The position numbers and the translations under genes are program-made. Under the pieces are notes generated by a model. The model saw only the letters and a program-made list of their open reading frames with translations, searched no databases and was not told where the DNA came from. From Datura wrightii (taxonomy: Eukaryota > Streptophyta > Magnoliopsida > Solanales > Solanaceae): DNA of 64,000 nt. The DNA lies in the NCBI GenBank assembly GCA_035772735.1, contig JASDFA010000002.1, positions 4,092,001 through 4,156,000 of the forward strand, given 5' to 3'. Positions 35,177 through 47,170 of the stretch are shown here, piece by piece. The stretch's first letter is position 1, and the number at the start of each line of letters is the position of its first letter.

Positions 35177-37201
35177 TGTAACACCCCAAAGTTTTCTAAC
35201 ACTAGATTCAGGAAGTTGAATATGCTCAACAGAAGATTTTGTAATTTTCTCTCAATATGACTGGCTGATACTGGTCTTGGTCAGCTGGTACAGATCGTAG
35301 GAAGACCCGTGGTAAAGTTTAGAGGCTCATCCCCCAGACCACGAGTCGTAGTTTAGTGGTGCGACTCGTGGTCATGGAGTCATAGCATGCTACTGAGTTG
35401 CCAGGTGCTGGATATACGTGTGATTGTACGACTCATGGTAGGCATTCATGGAAATAATCAGAGTCTCAGAGAAATTGGACCGACTAGCCACGGGAGGAAA
35501 CCACGATTCATAGTGACTGGCAATGACCCTTTTTCCAGATGAATCATTAAGGGCAATTTCATAATTTTTAAGCTCCTAACTTCTAATGATGTTGTTTTAA
35601 GCTCTGAAAGGAGTGTTTTAAGAGGGTTTAGTCTATTCTAAGCCATTAGACTCCAATGCATGTAAGATATTAAGATCCCCCTTCAAGATCAAGCTAGAAT
35701 TCTCCTCAATTTCTTCCCCAATTATCTTGGGCTTTCAAGGCTAGTTTAAAGGTCAGTTTACCCAGGTATGTACGGCTATGAATGAGGTTTTTCTTTCACC
35801 CTCATGCCTAAATTTTCCCTCTAATTTATGAATTGAAGTTCCTAATTAAGTGTATTGATTTTTAGGGTTTTAACCCAATTTTTGTGAAATTCTCTATGAT
35901 ATGTTTATAGGTCCAATTCCCTCATGTTCTAATGTATGATTTAAGTCTAACGGGAAGATTTTACATTCAATTTGATTATAAGTTCATGTTCTCAAGATAT
36001 TAGAAATTATGCCCTATTATGCATATTTTTAAAAAAATTCATGCCTATGATTTATGATTTCAAGTATGATGAAGTAAATTATGTTTTATAGTTCATGATT
36101 TCCAAAAGAACCCTTCATGAATTTTATGGATTCTAGAATATTATGATTCAAGTATGCATGACTTTTACAAGTATCATGTTTATGATCATGGCCGACTCAC
36201 GAGCCTTTTTTATGGCTAGTTCATGTATTTCAAGCATGTTATGAATCTCATAATTTCAACTAGCCATGTACATCAAGTATGTTTCATGATTATGATATGA
36301 TCACTATATATGTTTTGGGAATAGAATTTAATACCGAGTAGGTTGGAGTTCCAATACACCTAGGTCTCAAAACTACGTGCCAACATAGCTATGATGGGGT
36401 CCTCCACGAGAGTGTCTCCCATGTCCATATAGGCCACCCATGAGTGATATCGCACCTTTTCATGGTCCTACCCTTGGCAAGGTATGGACACCCTCTCGAC
36501 TAGGGTTTTACAGGTCGGGCTCCATATATGCTCACGTAGAGTATATTAGTTATAAGAATCTCCCATTGTTCCTTAATTTATATATATAAGTATGTTCATA
36601 CTTTATGATGTTAATACCTATGGTGTTTTAGTTTATGATTAATATCCTACGTTTAACTATTTTATTCTTATGATTTATCTTGACTTTCATGCATGATTTC
36701 TTACTATTGCATTACTAGCATATTTTACTTACCTTACATACTCCATACATTTCAAGTACTGACTACATACTCTATGTCATATTGTTTCATGATATAGGTT
36801 TAGGTGATCCAGCTCAGTCTCGTCGATAGCTGCTTTCTCTTCAGTCCAGTCCAACCCTATTTTGGGTAGGTCCTCATTCTTTTGAGGAAAGTTAATAGTT
36901 TTGCTTTACATGTTACTTCAGTTTGTCAGATTCTAGTGAGCTAGTTAAGGAAGTTGTCCCATTAGCTCATCGGATATTTTAGAAACTTTTCAAACATTAA
37001 GTAGATGATTCAGCTTGTCGAGTGTTGACTATGTTTTGGCCTATGTTGTATTTCAGACTTTCGCTTATTCATGTTTAAGTTTTCAGTTTTCGCTTTCATT
37101 TATGCTTTTGAGTTGCTATGCACATGCCACGAGTTGACTTGGAGCCATCCGTGATTCTAGGTTCTGTGTGTCTATTCGGGGTCCCAGCTTGGGTCATGAC
37201 A
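35177..37201 (+). repeat. 5' LTR of family A copy 3 (2.03 kb)
   Basis: It begins TGTAACACCCC and ends GGGTCATGACA. The palindrome block lies at about 35270-35530 (CCACGAGTCGTAG, GCGACTCGTGG). Internal order is the same as in the LTR at 19539-21710. No tandem array is present. Confidence 0.82.
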
Positions 37202-37205
37202 AACT

Positions 37206-37217
37206 TGTTATCAGAGC
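37206..37217 (+). promoter_or_regulatory. Primer binding site, initiator tRNA-Met type
   Basis: TGTTATCAGAGC lies four bases after the LTR end and differs from the iMet primer site TGGTATCAGAGC at one base. Confidence 0.7.
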
Positions 37218-37407
37218 AAATGTTTAGAGTGTCCTAAGGTGTCTGAAAGCGCGTTATGTAAAGTTTTCTCCATGGGTTTGAAGCGAAGTACACTTATGGA
37301 GAAGAGGCTACAAGACATTTTAGGAAATTTTCCTTTTTCATGATATATGTCATGCGATGAAGTAACTCTCTATTTATCTAACTCGTGCTATACGCATTTG
37401 CAGAAAT

Positions 37408-38630
37408 ATGCCTCCACCCCGAGTTAATGGTAGAAGAAAATGCAATAAAAATGGCCATGATAATGTCAATGGAGATGGGCATCGGCAAGTCCCATCAGCA
37501 CCAGCGGATCCTTTGCTCGAGCAGGTCACTTACGCTGAGTTCAGAGTGGTATTTCAGATGTTGGCACAGGCCATGACCACTTAGGTCAACTAGCAGGCAG
37601 TGACCCACGTTCTCCAGAATGGCAATGCAGTAGCAGCGAGGGTGTGAGACTTTCTCAAGATGAACCCACCTGAGTTTTTGGGGTCGAATATGGATGATGA
37701 CCTACATGAGTTTATAGAGGAGGTGTAGAAGATCACCTAGATTATGAGAGTGACGGGAGAGGAAAGTGCAAACTTAGCCTCCTATCAGCTGAATGGGTTG
37801 GCTTACATATGATTTCTCTAGTGAAAGGATAGCAGGGGTGTTGGAGCAGTCCCCATGAATTAGGAGGAGTTCGTGATTGCTTTCTTGGACAGGTTCTTCA
37901 CTAGAGAGTTGAGTGAGGCAAAGGTGGTAGAGTTTGTCAACCTGAAGAAGAACCATAGGACAGTTCAAGAGTATGCCTTGGAGTTTACCCAGTTTTCTAA
38001 ATAAACACCGGAGATGATTGCGGATCAGACGGCTCGTATTAGCAAGTTTGTGAATGGAGTAGCAGGTTTGCTGTCAAGGAGTGCAGGACCACCATGCTGA
38101 ACAGTGACCTAGATTTTTCTCGGTTGGTTATATACGCCCAGTAGATAGAGGCGGAGCAGATGAAGGAGAAGGAGAGAGCGTCCAAGAACACCAGGACAGA
38201 GAGTTGTAGGCATTTCCAGCAGAGGTCAGATGGTGGACATCGCCCTCAGTCCCACCAGAGGTCATCAGCCCTAGTACCATCTTCAACCGGTGTTCCATTT
38301 AGACCCAAACATAACCAGAGAGGTAGAGCATCAGGCTCTAGAGTCCAGGGAGCATGGTGGGAGAGAGCACTTTTTTGGCCTATGCGAAGTGCGGTAAGAG
38401 CCAACTTGGGTGGTGTTTAGTTGGCTCAAATGCTTATTTCGGGTGTGCCAAACTTGGACATAGACTCTAAGGATTTCCCTTTAGCCAAACAGGGCGACGA
38501 TGTGGTCCATATCCTGACTACAAGTTCAGCAGCTCCTACAACCCGCCCGTCTCAGTAGGGCGTATCTTATAGTGAAGGTGATGGCTAGCGGCAAAACAGG
38601 TTCTATGCGTTATCTTCTCATCAGGAGCAG
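37408..38630 (+). pseudogene. gag of family A copy 3, broken
   Basis: The start MPPPRVNG aligns with the other family A gag starts, and the capsid region can be followed to about 38150. Stops appear at several points (for example near 37580, 37650, 37725 and 38000). At 38434-38485 the zinc knuckle is ruined: the pattern can be followed in a shifted frame, but its last cysteine is lost. It is more decayed than the gag of copy 2. Confidence 0.75.
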
Positions 38631-38649
38631 AAGGTCTCTCTCAACGTGG

Positions 38650-39686
38650 TTACTAGTATGTTACGAGTATTTCATCTTGATGTGTATGCATTGTTAGATC
38701 AAGGGCTACCTTGTCTTTTGTGACTCCTTATGTTGTTGATAGTTTCAGAGTTATTCCTAAAATCCTATCAGAGCCCTTCTCAGTCTCTAGTCTTGTCGGT
38801 GAGTCAGTTATAGCTCGAGGTGTATACAGAAACTGCCCTATCACAGTCCTTCAGAAAGTTACCTCAGCCGACCTAGTAGAGTTAGACATGATCGATTTTG
38901 ATGTTATCTTCGGCATTGATTGGTTACATGCATGTTTTGCCTCAGTCGATTATAGAATCCATACAGTAAAGTTCTGGTTTCTGGGTGAATCAGTTCTAGA
39001 GTGGCAGGGCAATTCAGTCGTGCCTGTAGGTCACTTTGTTTTCTATCTCAAGGTCAGAAAAATGATCTTTAAGGGTTGTGTGTACCATCTAGTTCGGGTT
39101 AAGGAAGCTATATTTGAGACCTCGACTCTTCACTCAGTTTCTATAGTATGTGAGTATCCAAAGGTATTTCCAGACGATCTGCCAGGGGTCTCTCCCCAGT
39201 GGGAGATTGATTTTAATATTGACCTTTTCCTTGATACGTAGCCTATATCCATTCCTCCTTATAGAATGACTCCAGTCGAGCTAAAGGAGTTGAAAAAGCA
39301 GTTGAAAGATCTCCTAGATAAGGGTTTCATCAGGCCTAGTAAATCCCCATGGGGTGCTCCAGTTCTTTTTGTTCGAAAGAAGGATGGTTCCTTTAGAATG
39401 TGCATCGATTATCGGTAGTTGAACGAGGTCACAATCAAAAATAAGTATCGCTTCCTCAGGATCGATGACTTGTTTGACAAGCTTCAGGGTACTAAGTGCT
39501 TCTCAAATATAGACCTTAAATCCTATCATTAGCTCATAGTTAGAGAAAGTGACATCCCGAAGATAGCCTTTAGGACTCGGTATGGTCACTATGAGTTCGT
39601 AGTTATGTCTTTTGGACCAACGAATGCTCCTGTAGCTTTTATGGATTTGATGAATAGGGTGTTCAAATAGTATTTGAATATGTTCG
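38650..39686 (+). pseudogene. pol of family A copy 3, first part (PR and start of RT)
   Basis: A protease-like stretch (38650-39060) is followed in one frame, open from 38711 to 39241, by the linker and the start of reverse transcriptase. RT sequence with PWGAPVLFVRKKDGS at about 39348-39395 then continues, with stops, to 39686. There the solo LTR interrupts it, directly before the FVIVF-DD active site. Confidence 0.8.
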
Positions 39687-41971
39687 TGTCACGACCCGAA
39701 CATACACCCGGATCGTGGACACGGGAGAAGGGACCCCGAGAGACCCCAAGTCGACCCATGGCACATGCATACATCTAATCTCATTTAATAAAGTGGAATA
39801 CTTAGCATAAAACATAGCAGATATGTAATCATAGCATAACACCAGAAAATACTAGGTGTACACATAAGCTGAGTACTACATATTGTCTGAAAGCCTCTAC
39901 TACATATGATGGTTGATGGGACAACATCCCCAACTAACCCGAACAATACTGAAACACAAGATAACATAAAAGTCTATCAAACGGTCCTCGGAACATGAGG
40001 ATTCACCAATAATCTGAGAGCATACGCGGAGATGGACTAAGGATGAGGATGAGCTTGAGTTCTGGACCATATATCATGAAACGATACAACATAGAAAGTA
40101 TGCGGTCAGTACGTGGAATGTACCGAGTATGCAAGGTAAGTAAAATGGACGTTAAAAGTAAAATAAATTCATAAATAAACATAGGAGAAGGACATCATGC
40201 TTGTATCATAAACTTCGTAAGAAAACATAAGGCTCAAGACTTTCAAATTGTTCATGAATCATTCATTATCATAATCATATGTAAACTTTATCAAAACATA
40301 ACTTGCGCCAATAACATAAATATAACAATGCATAAAACATGCGGAATAATGGGAGGACTTATCATAACCGACACCATCATGATAGAGCCTTTCATAATGC
40401 CCCAACTATCTTACTCAAGTGGGCAGAGCCGACCCTGGCTTGCCAGGCGAGGGTCGTGCATTAGGTGTGATTTGAGGTGATCATTATCAATAAAATATAT
40501 CATTAGAAACCCACAGTGGCACGTGGTTATGAGACATTGTCGTAGTCCTTTAAATGCCGGGCTACTCGGTGCTAGACACGGCTCTCAAAAACATGCATAT
40601 AGGCTCATACGTAAATCAATAACATCATGCATTAAGATTCATTGGCTAAAAGATAACATTTATCATCATTGATCCCCTTTAAGACATGCTTATCCAAGAA
40701 TCAAGGCCCTTTTTATCGGCAGATATCATAAGTCGATAAATCATGTAATTTGTTTCATAAACCGCAAAACATTCTTCAACATGCGGGCATTGCCCAATAC
40801 TTTAACATACTCAATTCTTTCAAAAATATACTCATAAACATGGGAACTTGAAATCATGCTTTCCCATCATAAATAAGCTCAAAATATTGAATATTCATCA
40901 TAAATCATAACTTTCATGAACCTTTGTCAATGGGCATTTTAGATTTAAAAAGCTTGAAACATGATTATAAAGAAAATAATATAAAACCTGCCCATCATTA
41001 ATAATTTAATAATTAAAACTCAATTAAATCATACCCATAAAGAGAAATCACATTTTCATGCATTTGGGTAAAATCCTATAGAACTTGAATAGGAGAATTC
41101 ATGATTTAAAATGAAATTTGGGCATCGGTGTGAAAGGATTCACCCATTCTAAATCCTACATACCTGGAAATGGACCGATTTCAATGTTCCTTAAATACTC
41201 AAAAGAAATTGATGGAATTTTGGAGAAGAAGACCTTGAATCTCCCTAAAACCCTTCTAAAAGCTCTTGCATGGGAATGGGTATGCATTATGGACTTAACA
41301 CATCTTACCACACTCAGAAAATAAACACAAAACGACGTAGTTTAGGGTCTCAAAGCATGGGAAAGTTGAAGCTGCCCTTAATGAAATTTCCCCTGAAAAC
41401 TGCTCCGGACGGACCAACGACCGATCCAATGGGGAATTGCATGATACCACGACTCGTAGGATCGGGTTGTTGGGTCCACTGCCTCATGACAAACCTCAGG
41501 TTCTTCCCACGACTCATCAAGATGAGTCGTTGCTTCAATCAACGGGTCATTGGATTGACCGTCAACTCCTTGACCAATCTGAACTTCCCTTACCACGAGC
41601 CTCACAACGACTCATGGTGGCTTCCAACAAGTCGTGGTATCAATTCGTTTTATGCACTAGAATCCTCAACCCACAAGTAATGACTAGAAACAGCGAGCCA
41701 TAACATCTCACCACGAATCATGGGACATCAGCCTAAGTTCAGCCCTTCCTATGACCGGTAACAATGAAACGTTGTTCCTGACAACGAGTCGTTACGCCTT
41801 CCATTGTCACCCCTTCTTCCCTAAATCCCTATACCACGACTACTTCCTTACGACTCGTGTTATCCAACCATGAGTCATTGAGTCGCTCGTCCTATCATAT
41901 TTTTGCCAATTTTGTGCACTTTTCAAATTCAACTCTCGGGGTTTAATCTTAGGCCTTCTCGGGGTATTACA
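39687..41971 (-). mobile_element. Family A solo LTR (2285 bp), inserted in copy 3 reverse transcriptase
   Basis: In plus-strand view it runs TGTCACGACCC to GGGGTATTACA, the reverse complement of family A LTR ends. It is bounded by GTTCG (39682-39686) and GTTTG (41972-41976), a 5-bp target duplication with one change. The host reverse transcriptase is colinear across it. Because only one LTR is present with its target duplication, it arose by recombination between the two LTRs of a full insertion. Its palindrome block at 41437-41890 is well kept, with many intact ACGACTCGT-type sites, which suggests a younger copy. Confidence 0.9.
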
Positions 41972-41976
41972 GTTTG

Positions 41977-43557
41977 TGATTGTCTTCACAGATGATATTC
42001 TCATATACTCTTAGAGGAAGGAGGACCATGTCGCTCATTTGAGGATTGTGTACAGACCCTTAAGGATCGCCAGTTGTTTGCCAAGTTCAGCAAGTGTGAG
42101 TTTTGACTAAACTCAATAGCATTTTTGGTCTATGTGGGTCTAGCGAGGGTGTAAGGGTGGACTCTCAAAAGATAGAAGCAGTGAAGAATTGGCCTAAACC
42201 AGTTAGTCCTTCGGATATTAGGAGCTATTTGGATTTAGCTGGATACTACAGGAGATTCTTGGAGGGATTTTCATCCATTTCAACACTGTTGACTAAGTTG
42301 ACCAGAAGGTCAAAATTTGGTGGTAGGATGCCTATGAGAAATATTTTTTGGAGTTAAAGACTCGACTCACTTCAATCCCAGTATTGACCTTACCAGAGGG
42401 CATGAATGGTTTTGTGGTGTATGTGATGCCTCTAGGATCAGTCTTGGTTGTGTGTTGATGTATCATGGTAAGGTCACTGCGTATGCCTTTAGGCAACTTA
42501 AGGCATATGAGAATAACTATATGACGCATGACTAGAGTTGGCAGCTGCGGTGTTTGCATTGAAAATTTGGAGGCACTACTTATTTCGGGTGCATGTGGAT
42601 GTATTCACGGATCATAAGAGCCTTCAGTATGTGTTCACTCAGAAGGACCTGAATTTGCGGCAACGGAGATGGCTAGAGTTTCTCAAAGACTATGACATGA
42701 GTGTCCTTTGTCATCCGAGAAAGGCCAATATAGTGGCGGTTGCTCTTAGTAGGCTATCCATGGAGAGTGTGTCTCATATGGAGGACGGGAGGAAGGAGTT
42801 GGTGAAGGATGTCCATAGGCTTGCTCATTTGGAGTTTCACCTTACAGATTCAGCGGATGGTAGTGTGATTGTTCAAAATGGGTTGGAATCTTCCTTGGTG
42901 ACGGAAGTTAAAGCTAGGCAAGATGAGGATCCTATACTGGTGAAGTAAAAGAAAGTCCAAAGTCAGAAGGTGGAGGTTTTCTCCCAAGGGAGAGATGGTG
43001 TACTTCGATATTGGGGCAAATTGTGTGTGCCAGCTATAGATGACTTGAGAGAGCGGATGTTGAGCAAGGCTCATGGCTCTTAGTAATCTATCCATCCAGG
43101 TGCTACAAAGATGTACCTTGATCTACTGGAAGTCTATTGGTGGAATGGCATGAAGAAGGACATAGCGTAGTTTGTGGCTAAGTGTCCAAATTGCGAATAG
43201 GTGAAGGTCGAGCATTAGAGATTTGGAGGTATGCTTCAGGATATTAGTATTCCTACTTGGAAGTGGGAAGAGATTAATATAGAATTCATTATAGGATTGC
43301 ATCATACCTGCCGATAGTATGACTCTATATAGGTGATTGTGGATGGGTTGACCAAATCAGCTCACTTCTTACCGATCAAAACCACCGATTCAGCTGAGGA
43401 TTATGCTAGATTGTACCTTCGGAAGTTGGTTCGATTGCACAGAGTTCCTTTGTCCATCATCTCAGATAGGGATACTTCGTTCACCTCTCAATTTTATAGG
43501 TCATTTCAAAGGGGCCTTGGTACTTAGGTCAGCAACTTTTCACCCACAGACAGATGG
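41977..43557 (+). pseudogene. pol of family A copy 3, second part (RT end, RNase H, integrase)
   Basis: It starts with the RT active site region FVIVFTDDILIYS (41972 on, counting the duplicated bases), then the RT connection, RNase H at about 42370-42740 (TDHKSLQYVF is intact) and the integrase zinc-binding and core parts to 43557. It ends at the second core motif (SDRDTSF, PQTDG). Stops or frameshifts occur at about 42355, 42530, 42948, 43083 and 43200. Confidence 0.8.
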
Positions 43558-44858
43558 TGTCACGACCCCGAACATAGGCCCAGATCGAGAAATGGGATAA
43601 GGAACCCTGAGAGTTTCCAAGTCGACCCATGGCATAAACATGACATCTAAACTCAACATAATAATAGTGAGAAAGTCTAACACATATATATATAAATCAC
43701 ATAGAGGAAGTCTGAAAAGTTGATAACATCGAATATCTAAACACATAACAGAAATATAGAACTGAAACATACTATGTCTGATAAGCCTCTACATACTGAC
43801 GAGTTGATGGGACAATACCCCAACTAACTCACTAAGACTGAAACTGAAAATACAGAACATAAACTAATAGAAGGGTCCTCGAAGGATGAGGATTCACCAA
43901 CTCTGGCTAGAAGATGCTACTGTTGAGGATCTGGCTAACAGCGGGACTGGGACTGAATGTCCGAGCCTGTATTATGAAATGAGACAACATAGAGTATGTG
44001 GTCAGTACATGAAATGTACTGAGTATGCAAGATAAGTAAAACCGCTAAGTAAGTAAAATCAGATATTATGCATATCATAAAATATTTCATCATAAGAGTC
44101 TGAGAGTAGGGCTTGCATGCTATTATCTGAAAACATGATTTAAACATAACTGTATCGAATGACACAAAGTTGAAACTGACTATTCATAAGTAAAACTAAT
44201 CATTGGGACAAACCTGTTGAAAACATAACATCATGACTGATGAACATGTATAACTGAATCATGAGGAACAATAAGAGACTCGTCTTATAACCGACATTAC
44301 CACGATAGAGCTAATGTGGTCCCAACTATTACACTCAAGTGGACAGAGCCGTCCAAAGCCTTTCTAGGGCTAAGGACGCTACCATGATATCGATATAAAG
44401 TTGAAGACCCTTTGGGGGTAGGGGAAGCTCGCAAGAGAGGTCCCAAATAATCTGAACATACCTACGTTGGCACGTAGTTCTGATTACAAGGTTGACTGAC
44501 CCTTAGCCTACTCGGTGCTAGACACTACTCCCAAAAACATGCATATGCTCACCATTATTTTTAATGAAGTTGAGCCATCGTCTAGTGACGAAGATGAATC
44601 ATAACAATATATGTAAAAAATCTGAAATCATAACATGAGGAGTCTTGACTCAAACCATACCACAAGCTGAGAAAAGTGGGAATCTAGACTCCAAAATCCA
44701 TATGGTAAGCTAACAACATGAAATTTAGATAAATCATGAAACACACTTGATCATATGGGCTTGTACAAACTTAAACATACTTTAAATAGACTTTAATAGT
44801 CAAAAACATTAATATAGACATGGGTAATTCGAAATCATATATTTATCATATACATCTC
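43558..44858 (-). repeat. Family A LTR, minus strand, partial
   Basis: TGTCACGACCCCGAACATAGG marks an LTR end in reverse orientation, placed within the integrase of copy 3. Content matches 20430-21710 of the family A LTR in reverse. At 44859 it is cut by a family B LTR. The remaining part (about 0.9 kb including the palindrome block) was not found, so a deletion must have followed. Confidence 0.75.
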
Positions 44859-47170
44859 TGTCACGCCCCACCTTGGGAGGCATGACTGGCACCTGGTGCC
44901 ACACTGGAAACTAACTGATCTGGATAGGCTTATGCACGCCTGGTGCCAGCCTGCGACTCAATTCAAGAAAACAATGAACTATATCTCAGCTATAAATGCA
45001 GCCTCCGGCCTACAAGGTTGTATAACCACCTATAAACGAAAACAACAGGCAATAGAAGGGATCCTATGCGGGCTGAAAAGGCCACCATGTTGTCTAGTTA
45101 TAATAGAAATGAAGACGAGCTACTATACTAGGCCCCACACGGCCAACACACGAAGCATAACTGATTAAGGCCCCACACGACCAGCATACAACTAACTGAC
45201 TGACGACTGTAGTCTGAAAGCCTCTAAGAATATAAATAGTGGTCGGGATAGGGCCCCGGCCTACACAAAATGTTGTGTAACTGAAATACAAAAATCTCTA
45301 CAACCTGGAAACTCCGAATGAAAGGAGTTGTCCCAACTGCAGACTCTGAGAGCTGCTATTGGAGATCCTGAACCCTGCCTGTCTAAACCTGCAGGCAACT
45401 AATGTAGCGCCCTATATTTGGACATCAGTACAATATGTACCGAATATGTAAGGCAGTAAATAAGTTGAATGAAAGCTGTGAAATACTGAAAGTGAGTAGA
45501 AAGGAGAGGCAGAGAGATTAACTTTTAAGTTGGCTTATTCGATATTTGCATCTAGCAAACACTACCCATACATGATCTATGACTGCATAATCATATATTC
45601 ATAAGCTATAGCTAACATAAAAAAATGCAAACAAGAACCTAACCTGGCCCCCATAAGCTTGGAAGGTACAACCTGCACGGAATAACCCACCCGGGGCCTC
45701 CATAAGCCCTAGGGAGTGCACTTCAATCTATATACCCCTAACCAGATTTCTATGACTCTACTGGTGCTATAGCCAACCTACCGGTCCCCTAGATCAACAA
45801 CTGAGCCTACTCGGCCCCTGTACTATAGTTGTGTACTAGTCTGGTGGACTCCTGCTGTCTGCACCCCGGGCACCACGCTCGACGGGGGTGTGGTGCCGAT
45901 ACGACATATAGTAGTCCAACCATGGAATGAACTTTATGAGACCCAGGACCCTATCTTCGTCCCTCGCGGATGGCATACCGCTCCGTAGAGTGACGTCATC
46001 TTGCCCCTACTGAGAGTCGACACAGCTAGTAACCCTGGGGTGGTCATGGAAGGCTCCTAAGTGAGGGCAACCCCAACCCAGGTGTTACACTAACATCTCA
46101 ATCTAGCCACTCAAAAGGCGTAACTGGCCTTCTGGGCCTAACACCACCACTGCTCACCCCCTAGAATATTCTGTAAGGCTGCTAGCAGGAACGCCACGTG
46201 CCTGTAACTAATCAGAGGATCCTGATTGTGATCACGATCTCTAATAGTATGGAATGAATAGGGCGAGATCTGGAGTGGTCTAACATCACTCTGAATGTCC
46301 TGCCCAAACAACTACAACTTTTAAACAACTGCGAGGTCGCGAATGGCTAACTACTTAGTTCCTCTAATTAGAACAACTGTAGGGCTGGTCCTGGACGAAC
46401 ATGCTTTTAAGCGATCGGCCCCTAATCCTTCCTAAGAAGCTTATCGATATCCTTAGCCTGTGGGCAGTACTGCACTAGCATGGTACTACTAGTCCCTTAG
46501 ACCTTATCTTGGTCTACTTAGATCTTATATTACTTTTCTGGGCAATTCTTAACCTTATAGACAACTTTATGTAGACTTAACCATTCCTGGAAATATGTAC
46601 CTGAATACCTTATAAGAACTGGCTGGAGTGCTGGCCCAACTTCTAACTACTGATAAGGTCCCCTTCCTTAGGGTACCCATGGGTCTATCTGACCTGGACG
46701 ACTGGGATAGCTTCCTGGGTGACCTATGTGATAATTGCAAAGTCAACTGGATTGACAATCATTGATAAATAGGTAATAGGGTGGTAGGCTGTCACTCAGT
46801 ACACTAGACAACCCTAGTGTCACTAATTCTAAAGTATGGCTATTCTGTGTATATTTTGGGCCCTAGGACGTGCAGCTACGTCAATGTCTTCTGGGCGTGC
46901 TTTTCTGGAAATCGAGGCGCCAAACTAGTAGTTATGTCGCCTAACTACACCTACGCTGTTCAACCTACTAACTCAGGCTCGCTAACCCTCACGAGTTTCT
47001 AAGGTCTAGTCCTGACAATAAAACATACAATCGTACTAAAACCATAAACCGAAGAATAGAAGAGTTTCTATGACGCTTCTGGCGCATATCGTGCTTATCA
47101 TGTCTTTTTCCGATGAGGGATACTATGGTATAATCCATATACATTTTCTAAGAGCTAACCATAATATATA
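44859..47170 (-). repeat. Family B LTR (copy B1), first part
   Basis: It starts TGTCACGCCCCACCTTGGG in plus-strand view. Family B is a second Ty3/gypsy family whose element is seen at the right window edge. The LTR body matches the copy at 50074 closely. It is interrupted at 47170 by a solo LTR of a related subfamily and resumes after 49769. Confidence 0.75.

Larger units (their letters stand above)
35177..43557 (+). mobile_element. Family A Ty3/gypsy, copy 3, inactive and incomplete at 3' end
   Basis: 5' LTR 35177-37201, primer site, gag and pol are present in the usual order. Reverse transcriptase is split by a minus-strand solo LTR (39687-41971). The integrase core ends at 43557, where another minus-strand LTR begins. 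The rest of its integrase, the chromodomain and the 3' LTR were not found in the window. It inserted into the upstream flank of the MCTP pseudogene after a run of T (35172-35176). Confidence 0.8.

Noticed and set aside
41118..41703. Several overlapping frames of 60-136 codons
   Set aside because: They lie within the solo LTR palindrome block and overlap on both strands, so they are not genes.
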